Below are positions 44,358 to 52,134 of a stretch of DNA of 52,134 bases, piece after piece. Made by a program: the position numbers and the translations under genes. The stretch comes from Lactobacillales bacterium. GTDB taxonomy: Bacteria; Bacillota; Bacilli; Lactobacillales; Streptococcaceae. The notes beneath the pieces were generated by a model that was not told where the DNA came from, did no database searches, and saw nothing but the letters and a program-made list of their open reading frames with translations. Positions within the stretch are counted from its first letter, which is position 1. Each line of letters opens with the position of its first letter. The DNA lies in the NCBI GenBank assembly GCA_031288715.1, contig JAITQW010000005.1:1-52134 (forward strand). The letters are read 5' to 3'.

Positions 44358-44450
44358 AAATAATTTAGTTGGCTTTTTTACTCTACTTCTATTAATGACA
44401 AGTTAACAGACTCTTATAAGTCCAGCTTCAAACAGAATGGAGTGAGTTGC

Positions 44451-45500
44451 ATGTTGTCGGAGCGTCAATTGCAAATTTTTGCGCTTATTGTTCAGCACTA
44501 TGCTGCAAATCATGTTCCTATTGGCTCGAAGCGATTAATGGAAGAAGAGGGAGTGAAAGCCTCTTCAGCAACGATTCGTAACGAATTGAATTTTCTTGAA
44601 GACTACGGACTTTTGCTAAAAAATCATGTTTCCTCTGGACGTATTCCAAGTTTGCAGGGTTTTCGTTATTATGTAGATCATTTGTTAAAGATAGAAACAT
44701 TGAATTCGGCATTGTTGCAGCAGATTCGAGATTCTTTACAGGAGCAATTTGTAGACATTGGAGAAATGGTTCGCAAATCAGCAGTTGCATTATCGAATTT
44801 AACGCATTATACAGCTTTTTCTTTTGGTTTGGGTCCAGAGTCACAAGTGTTAACTGATTTTCGAATTATGATGTTAAATCCTCATCAGGCTTTAGCAGTT
44901 ATGATTACAGATAGTGGTCATTTTGAGAACAACGTAGTGTCTTTGCCATATGGAGTTTCTAGAGAAGATTTGGAGCGATTAATGGATGTGATTCGAGATC
45001 GTTTGCTTGGAGAGACCATGTTAAGCGTCCAGAGTAAATTACGAACAGAGTTTCCAATGATTTTGCAGCGATATTTTGTAGACCCACAGAGTATGATTGA
45101 GTTGTTGGAAGACTTGTGGAGAGATGCATTTATCGAGGAAGTTTATGTGAGTGGTCGGGTAAACTTATTTGACTCTAATTTGATTAGCACACCTTTAGCA
45201 TTGAAACAGTTATATTCATTTTTTAATGATAGTAATCAAGTTTTACGCTTAATTCAGGAAACGAAGGTGGATTCTGATGGATTTGGGATTCGTATAGGAG
45301 AGGAACTTGGTAACGAGTTGTTTTTAAATATGACTTTGTTGACGGCTACGTATGAAATTGCCGAACATGGTAATGGAATTCTAGCCATTCTTGGACCTGC
45401 AAGCATGCAGTATAATTATATTTTGAGCGTGATGAGTGAGTTTTGTAAAGAATTGTCGAAGAAATCTGAGGAGTATTATCGGTATTTAGGTAAGTTATAA
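44451..45500 (+). CDS. hrcA: Heat-inducible repressor HrcA
   Basis: Binds CIRCE and represses class I heat-shock genes; its folding depends on GroEL. Length 349 residues. It has an N-terminal winged helix (MLSERQLQIFALIVQHYAAN, then VKASSATIRNELNFLEDYGL) and the SSGRIPSLQGFRYYVDHLL segment, followed by the GAF-like dimerisation core. The C-terminal part has GNGILAILGPASMQYNYILS. The ATG at 44451 has GGAG eight bases upstream and gives the family N-terminus; the upstream GTG at 44442 does not. First gene of the hrcA-grpE-dnaK-dnaJ operon. Confidence 0.95.
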   Translation: MLSERQLQIFALIVQHYAANHVPIGSKRLMEEEGVKASSATIRNELNFLEDYGLLLKNHVSSGRIPSLQGFRYYVDHLLKIETLNSALLQQIRDSLQEQFVDIGEMVRKSAVALSNLTHYTAFSFGLGPESQVLTDFRIMMLNPHQALAVMITDSGHFENNVVSLPYGVSREDLERLMDVIRDRLLGETMLSVQSKLRTEFPMILQRYFVDPQSMIELLEDLWRDAFIEEVYVSGRVNLFDSNLISTPLALKQLYSFFNDSNQVLRLIQETKVDSDGFGIRIGEELGNELFLNMTLLTATYEIAEHGNGILAILGPASMQYNYILSVMSEFCKELSKKSEEYYRYLGKL

Positions 45501-45569
45501 TTTAAAAAGTTGGCTGTGTAGATAAAATTTTTATAGCTTTTCTGAATTAATAAAAAGGAGTTGAAAAGA

Positions 45570-46118
45570 TTGTTAGAAGAAATTCAAGAGAAAGAGAAGT
45601 CTACCGAAGTGGAAGATGCAACGGCAGAACCTTCAGTTGAAGAGGAATTAGAAGAAGTAATAGAGGAGCTAGATGAGTTGGCAGAAGCACAAAATTTAGC
45701 TAGTGAGTGGGAAGATAAATTTATTCGTGCCCATGCAGAGATGCAAAATATTCAACGTAGATCTCGTGAAGAGCGAGAATCTTTATTGCGTTATCGTTCG
45801 CAGGATTTAGCAAAAAATATTTTACCTGCACTAGATAATTTAGAACGAGCACTCTTGATTGATGTAAAAGATGAGGCTGATGAAAGTATTAGAAAAGGGA
45901 TCTCTATGGTTCAAGAAAATTTACTTCAGGCATTGAAAGAAGAGGGAGTAGAAGAGATTCAAGTAGATGGTACATTTGATCCAACTCTTCATATGGCGGT
46001 GCAAACGTTGGAAGCAACAGATGAGCATCCTACGGATTCGATTGTGCAAGTGCTTCAAAAAGGTTATAAATTGTATGAACGCGTATTGCGTCCTGCTATG
46101 GTGCTTGTAGCAAAATAA
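45570..46118 (+). CDS. grpE: Nucleotide exchange factor GrpE
   Basis: Releases ADP from DnaK to drive the chaperone cycle. Length 182 residues. The N-terminal 40 residues are strongly acidic, then a long helix carries [20 protein letters not shown] and [16 protein letters not shown]-like sequence (here [16 protein letters not shown]). The C-terminal beta domain holds [20 protein letters not shown] and [19 protein letters not shown] at 45561 directly abuts AAGGAG, whereas the TTG at 45570 has a nine-base gap and is preferred. Confidence 0.94.
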   Translation: MLEEIQEKEKSTEVEDATAEPSVEEELEEVIEELDELAEAQNLASEWEDKFIRAHAEMQNIQRRSREERESLLRYRSQDLAKNILPALDNLERALLIDVKDEADESIRKGISMVQENLLQALKEEGVEEIQVDGTFDPTLHMAVQTLEATDEHPTDSIVQVLQKGYKLYERVLRPAMVLVAK

Positions 46119-46145
46119 TTAAAAAGATAAAGGGAGAGATTTTAA

Positions 46146-47978
<1,833 letters not shown>

Positions 47979-48040
47979 TTTGAATACTATTTGCTAAAAG
48001 GGAAAACTCCCTATTTGTCGAATCAACGCAAAGTAAGTAA

Positions 48041-48096
48041 GAGGCTGGGAGAAAACTTATGGAGATTTTCTGAAAGTTTTATCACAGCCTCTCGTT
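48041..48096 (+). terminator. Stem-loop between dnaK and dnaJ
   Basis: GAGGCTG (48041-48047) pairs with CAGCCTC (48085-48091), and AAAACTT (48052-48058) pairs with AAGTTTT (48074-48080). After the stem comes TCGTTATTAG rather than a long T-run, so it may partly terminate or protect the mRNA end, leaving dnaJ at a lower level. Confidence 0.6.
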
Positions 48097-48137
48097 ATTA
48101 GATAGCTACAAGAATTTAAGTTAATGGAGGAATTTCT

Positions 48138-49283
48138 GTGGCAGAAAAAAAAGATTATTATGAGCTTTTAGGACTTTCAAAAGGTGCTAGTGAGCAAGAG
48201 ATTAAGCGGGCTTATCGTAAATTATCTAAACAATATCACCCGGATATTAACCAAGAGTCTGGAGCTGAGAAAAAGTTCAAAGAGATCTCTGAGGCATATG
48301 AGATTTTAAGTGATCCACAAAAACGTGCGGCATATGACCAATATGGTTTTGCGGGTACTGATCCAAATTATGGAGGAGGAAGTGGTGGCTTCTCAGGATT
48401 TGGAGACTTTTCTGGTGGTGGTTTCGGTGGCTTCGAAGATATTTTTGAAAATTTCTTTGGCGGTGGTGGAAGCAGTAGATCCAATCCCAATGCTCCTCGT
48501 CAAGGTGCGGACCTTCAATATTCGATTACTCTTGAATTTGAGGAAGCAATTTTTGGTATAGAAAAGGAAATTAAGTATAATCGTGAAAGCGATTGTCATA
48601 CTTGCCACGGAACAGGAGCAAAATCAGGAACGAGTCCTGTGACTTGTAGGAAATGTCATGGAACAGGGCAGATTAGCATAGAACGTCAAACACCACTAGG
48701 GCGAATGGTTTCTCAACAAGTTTGTGATGTTTGTCATGGAACAGGAAAAGAAATTAAAGAAAAATGTCCAGCTTGTCATGGAACAGGACATGAATCTAAT
48801 CAACATAAAGTTAAAGTGAATGTTCCTGCTGGAGTTGAGGACGGTCAGCAAATGCGTCTTCAAGATCAAGGTGAAGCTGGTAGTAATGGCGGACCTTACG
48901 GGGATCTGTATGTGATTTTTCGTGTGAAGAAGAGTAAGCTTTTTGAGCGAGAAGGATCAGAAATTTTCTATGAAATGCCACTGAATTTTGTTCAAGTGGC
49001 GTTGGGAGATGAAGTTGAAGTGCCAACAGTTCATGGAGATGTGAAGTTAAAAATTCCTGCTGGAACTCAAACGGGAACCAATTTCCGTTTGCGCGGTAAA
49101 GGAGCGCCTAAATTACGTGGAAGTGGCAATGGGGATGAGCATGTAGTGGTGAAAGTGGTTACACCTAATAATTTAGATGAAATGCAAAAAGAAGCATTAC
49201 GAAAATTCTCAGAAGTTTCTGGTTTAGAAACTCCTAATGAAAACAAAGGAGAAGGTTTTTTTGATAAGTTTAAAAGGAGATAA
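48138..49283 (+). CDS. dnaJ: Co-chaperone DnaJ (Hsp40)
   Basis: Delivers substrates to DnaK and stimulates its ATPase. Length 381 residues. The J domain ([20 protein letters not shown]) has the essential HPD in YHPDIN near residue 33. A Gly/Phe region (residues 75-125) follows, then four zinc-binding repeats ([41 protein letters not shown]). C-terminal substrate-binding domains end with [15 protein letters not shown] start with GGAGG upstream. Last gene of the hrcA operon; a terminator follows at 49418. Confidence 0.97.
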   Translation: MAEKKDYYELLGLSKGASEQEIKRAYRKLSKQYHPDINQESGAEKKFKEISEAYEILSDPQKRAAYDQYGFAGTDPNYGGGSGGFSGFGDFSGGGFGGFEDIFENFFGGGGSSRSNPNAPRQGADLQYSITLEFEEAIFGIEKEIKYNRESDCHTCHGTGAKSGTSPVTCRKCHGTGQISIERQTPLGRMVSQQVCDVCHGTGKEIKEKCPACHGTGHESNQHKVKVNVPAGVEDGQQMRLQDQGEAGSNGGPYGDLYVIFRVKKSKLFEREGSEIFYEMPLNFVQVALGDEVEVPTVHGDVKLKIPAGTQTGTNFRLRGKGAPKLRGSGNGDEHVVVKVVTPNNLDEMQKEALRKFSEVSGLETPNENKGEGFFDKFKRR

Positions 49284-49417
49284 GAAGTAAATTGTAAATA
49301 ATACTAAATTAGTCTTTTTATAGAATATTGTTATCATACCATTTAGAAACAACAATTTAGTGGAAAAAAGATACTAATAATTGTTGCTTTTATAAATAAG
49401 ATAGAATACAAAGAATG

Positions 49418-49456
49418 ACAGTTTAGCGGAAGCGTTCCGCTACTGTTGTTTTTTTA
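49418..49456 (+). terminator. Terminator after the hrcA operon
   Basis: AGCGGAA pairs with TTCCGCT around a three-base loop, extended by ACAGT/ACTGT outside, and is followed by seven T. It lies about 135 bases after the dnaJ stop. The remaining stretch to 49561 shows no gene. Confidence 0.8.
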
Positions 49457-49561
49457 TCTATACATAAAAAAAGTTTTTAATGACATTGAAATACTGGCAA
49501 TTGATCATGAAAAAGGTAGTGTTCATGATTTTTGATTGTTCTTTTGTAGATCAAAAAATAT

Positions 49562-49590
49562 TTGTCATGCTGTTTAAGTTGTAGTATTAT
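49562..49590 (+). promoter_or_regulatory. Promoter of bacteriocin cassette 2
   Basis: TTGTCA (49562-49567), 17 bases, TATTAT (49585-49590) preceded by TAG. It is the counterpart of 9023-9051, inside a leader conserved between the two lactococcin-972-like cassettes. Confidence 0.55.
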
Positions 49591-49636
49591 TTTCTTGGAA
49601 TAAAAACTTGACAAATGGCTATAGGGAGGTATCATT

Positions 49637-49735
49637 TTGAGCAACAAGCAACAAGCAACAAGCAACAAGCAACAAGTTTACATAAATATTGGAAAAAGGA
49701 AAAAAATTATTTTTCACCTGGCAAATGCACCGTGA
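49637..49735 (+). CDS. Leader ORF before bacteriocin 2, with 7-bp repeat expansion
   Basis: A TTG six bases after GGGAGGT opens a 32-residue frame beginning MSNKQQATSNKQQ, then a basic segment (YINIGKRKKIIFHL). The homologous frame at 9099 is 13 residues. The 7-bp unit AGCAACA occurs four times here (49640-49667) but about twice in the other copy; the 14-base difference shifts the reading frame. Read in the other frame, the sequence keeps LHKYWKKEKNYFSPGKC, which resembles the first leader. Whether it is translated is unknown. Confidence 0.3.
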   Translation: MSNKQQATSNKQQVYINIGKRKKIIFHLANAP

Positions 49736-49901
49736 AAGGAGGAGTTTGGTAGGTCATTTGTGTTGTTGAAATTAATTTTTAGATGATGCAGGGAGGAGAT
49801 AAACTACATAATTATTTGATTTGTAAAAATAAAAACAAAATATTTCATTGTCTGACAAACTTAGACAAGTGCAAGAAAATATATAAGCTTTGTGAAAGAG
49901 A

Positions 49902-50249
49902 GTGATTAAAATTAAAAATTTAATAAAAATTTTTTTAACCTTAATATTATTTGGAAATATTATTATTTCTACCGAAATTGTAAATGCAGGTCGTCATACG
50001 GCTCATCCACATCCAGAGTATTACGATATTTGGAATTATGGGATAAGGGATGAAGATAATTGGGCCTATTCCGATTATTGGTTGCAAGCTTCTGGCTGGA
50101 CTCGATTGGGAAGTCAATCAAGTGTAACTGATATTTTTGGTAACGTAAAAGATTCAGGAAGATCAGATTGGAAATGGGCAAACGCTGGAGCTTATAAGCA
50201 GCCTTGGTGGATTCGAGCGGATTCTCACTACGGTTGGTATAAATTTTAG
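49902..50249 (+). CDS. Second lactococcin-972-like bacteriocin precursor
   Basis: A 115-residue secreted peptide. Residues 1-29 form a signal peptide (LIKIFLTLILFGNIIISTEI, cleavage near VNA-GR). The mature part keeps the family framework in diverged form: W-N-Y-G-I near residue 46, AYSDYWLQ, SSVTDIFGNVKDSGRSDWKW with A-N-A-G-A, and an aromatic end HYGWYKF. Lactococcin 972 has Y-S-x-Y, H-S-A-T-V, W-A-x-A and F-Y-Y-N-F-W at matching places. It begins with GTG behind a weak site (GAAAGAGA). The context supports the call: conserved leader upstream and a DUF1430-type membrane gene downstream. That gene is broken, so export or self-protection may be lost. Confidence 0.7.
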   Translation: MIKIKNLIKIFLTLILFGNIIISTEIVNAGRHTAHPHPEYYDIWNYGIRDEDNWAYSDYWLQASGWTRLGSQSSVTDIFGNVKDSGRSDWKWANAGAYKQPWWIRADSHYGWYKF

Positions 50250-50421
50250 TTAAAAATTTATATGTTCAGAAACTTCGTTCGTTTCATAAATTTTTAAAAT
50301 TGCATTACACATTTTTTAGGAAGAGTTCTTTATTTTAATATCTCAAAAAGGGATTACATTTCTATATTAACTTTTAAGCAAAAATTTATGAGACGAACGT
50401 AATTTTATTGGAGGATTATAT

Positions 50422-52057
50422 ATGAAATGGCGCGTTAGCGTATTAAGTTTTATCGTTATTATATTTTCGATACTAGGTATGGGAGTAATAGGAGAGCTCG
50501 GTGATTATATTACATATCCTGCACAATCTGGGATAAATTTAACAAAATATGAAGGAAATCTTAAGAAAGAGCAAATTTATGATAAATTAGAAAAAATTTC
50601 AAAAGAGAATAATCTAATTTTGTTTAAACCAATTCTGCAGCCTGATGGTTCGGAAAAAGCTTTTATTTTTGGTGATGCTCAAAAATATTTGAAAGATAGT
50701 ATGTATTCTGATGATAAAAAAATATTGGCTGATACTGAGATAACCGGAATGTATTATATTAATAGAGGTCTTAGTAAAGATCTAAAAAAAGAATTAAAAA
50801 TGATGGGATTTCAGTATAAAGGAGGAGATATTGGTTGGTATATGTCCCCGATGGCATTTTTCTTTGGTAAAAATGTGCGATCGATCGCGGTTTGGACGTT
50901 AATGTTTGTATTTGCCTCTCTTTTATTTGCTGTTAAAATGATGTACTTAAAAACAGCTATGGTGCGAAGAAGCTTAGGGATCTTTCGTGGCGCTATTTTG
51001 AAAGAGACCATGATTGATGTTGGAATTCTGATTTTAGATTCTATTTTTATGATTGGCGTGTTTTCATTATGGCAAGGTAGTATGCATAGCGTTTTTGTGA
51101 AGTCATTTAGCTTGTTGGTTAGTGTTACACTGTTATGCTTAGTGATTATTTCCTTAATTACAAACGGATTATTTGCACTAAATATTCGCTTGATGTCAGC
51201 AACTACAGTTCTTAAGAATAAAAAGTCACAAGGACTTATTTCGTACATCTGGCTATTTGGTATTTTAATTTCTGTATTTATTTTTGAAATAACAGCTAGT
51301 GAAATTATTCATATCTCTAAGGAATTAGCTAAAGATGCTGGTACATTACAGAATTGGAATGTTGCAAAAGATTTGGCCACTATTGAATGGTTTGATGTAG
51401 AACGAGAACATACAGAAGGTCATCAGATTGATGGTCAGTTTATGATTGAAAATGGTGCTAAAAATAAGAATTTTATACAGTCTTTTGGGAAAGAAGATTG
51501 GCTTTATTCAAAAGCATCAGCTCTTTGGGATGCTCACGGGCGCATGGAGAGACAGTTAGCAGATCCTTATTACGTGCAAAGGTTAAATGAATTCGGTATT
51601 GATGCAAAAGATGTAAAATTAGCAGAATACATTCAATATGTGAATCCTGGGATGATAGAAAAAAATAAAAAAATATACCCAAACAATAACTATGGTAAAT
51701 TATCGGCAACAGAAAAGTCTTAACCGGTTGTTTTGTATGTTCCTAAAAAATACAAGCAGTATGCAAATAAAATAAAAAATTTAATAAATTTTGAATGGAC
51801 TTATGAGTCATCAATTGATATTTCTCAAGTGCCTACAGTAATCGTACCAAATAATCAAAAAAGCTTTTTATTTAATTATAAAGAGGGCGAGGGCGAGTTG
51901 TTAACCAAGCAGACCGAACAGGATAAAATTTTAGTTCAGCTTAATTTTTCAGAATTTCCTGATGATAGTGTGTTAACAAGGCATTTTAATGACATTTCTT
52001 TTTCTGCTTTATTTAATCAAAAGCTTGTCAAACAAAACTTAAAAAGTGCAAATCTTG
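50422..52057 (+). pseudogene. Bacteriocin-associated 7-TM protein gene, broken by a stop and an IS insertion
   Basis: The frame starts at 50422 with GGAGG upstream and runs to a TAA at 51721-51723. The same phase stays open to the IS30-type end at 52058, so one nonsense codon and one insertion damage it. Residues 1-433 hold an N-terminal TM helix, an extracellular part, four or five TM helices (about 150-170, 195-225, 235-258, 270-292) and the start of the second extracellular domain (ATIEWFDVEREHTEGHQIDG). The segment after the stop has YVPKKYKQYANKIK and PTVIVPNNQKSFLFNYKEG. Layout matches the intact 711-residue protein at 9714, whose last 110 residues (final helices) are missing here. A partner ATPase would lie beyond the window. 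Confidence 0.8.
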
Positions 52058-52134
52058 GGCAAGTTGTAACATAAACCCGTCCACTGAAAAATAAAAAAAG
52101 ACAGATCATCAAAATTCTAATAAAATGTTTAAAG
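52058..52134 (+). mobile_element. Left end of an IS30-family element, running off the window
   Basis: The 76 bases 52058-52133 are identical to 145-220, including the terminal repeat with TTGTAACATAAACCCGTCCA. The last base differs from the first copy, which suggests that this copy continues into a fuller element. It interrupts the membrane-protein pseudogene. Confidence 0.75.

Overview
The window looks like part of the chromosome of a low-GC, AT-rich Gram-positive bacterium, most likely a lactic acid bacterium (Lactobacillales, perhaps Enterococcaceae-like). The evidence is short intergenic gaps, strong purine-rich ribosome binding sites, many TTG/GTG starts, an hrcA-grpE-dnaK-dnaJ operon under CIRCE operators, lexA-ynzC-tkt synteny, Mga-type regulation, and AroG-type DAHP synthases. 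The MEP-pathway gene ispF is unexpected for that order, where mevalonate is usual. All family assignments come from reading the sequence and from memory; no database was searched.

Layout. 1-608: a cut gene (Rpn-like nuclease) and a shrunken IS30-family element. 714-2219: Mga-like regulator. 2672-8616: first DAHP synthase, a GNAT acetyltransferase, cysS, ispF-gltX. 9023-12487: a complete lactococcin-972-type bacteriocin cassette (conserved promoter/leader, secreted peptide, 7-TM membrane protein, ABC ATPase). 12691-13022: a 101-bp tandem repeat. 13108-16108: a four-gene PEB1-like aspartate/glutamate ABC importer on the minus strand. 16527-25251: second DAHP synthase, a small His-rich membrane protein, lexA, ynzC, tkt, cutC, mpg, an AAA/DUF4143 ATPase and trmL. 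25346-29496: a histidine-phosphatase relic, recD2 and a Fem-type peptidyltransferase. 29683-31961: tRNA-Thr, a broken BspA-like leucine-rich-repeat gene and a Fic-like protein. 32029-36387: ileS and pgi.

36441-39953 is a compact circular-bacteriocin locus of the circularin A type: consensus promoter, 69-residue precursor, a 705-residue membrane protein that appears to fuse two proteins normally encoded apart (CirB-like plus a SpoIIM/DUF95 domain), and an ABC ATPase. No separate small immunity gene is visible. At 40198-40500 a tRNA-Arg(UCU) gene is interrupted in its anticodon by a 229-nt group I intron whose P2, P3, P4, P7, P8 and P9 pairings can be read directly. Then follow a MacB-like ABC exporter, hemW, and the hrcA heat-shock operon between two CIRCE copies.

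49562-52134 is a second lactococcin-972-like cassette. It shares its promoter/leader with the first, but its membrane-protein gene is ruined by a stop codon and by an IS30-family insertion. The same 76-bp IS end lies at both ends of the window in the same orientation, so the window is probably a contig broken at IS copies. Three bacteriocin loci, a tRNA intron, IS30 scars and a dispersed intergenic repeat family make this an actively remodelled housekeeping region.
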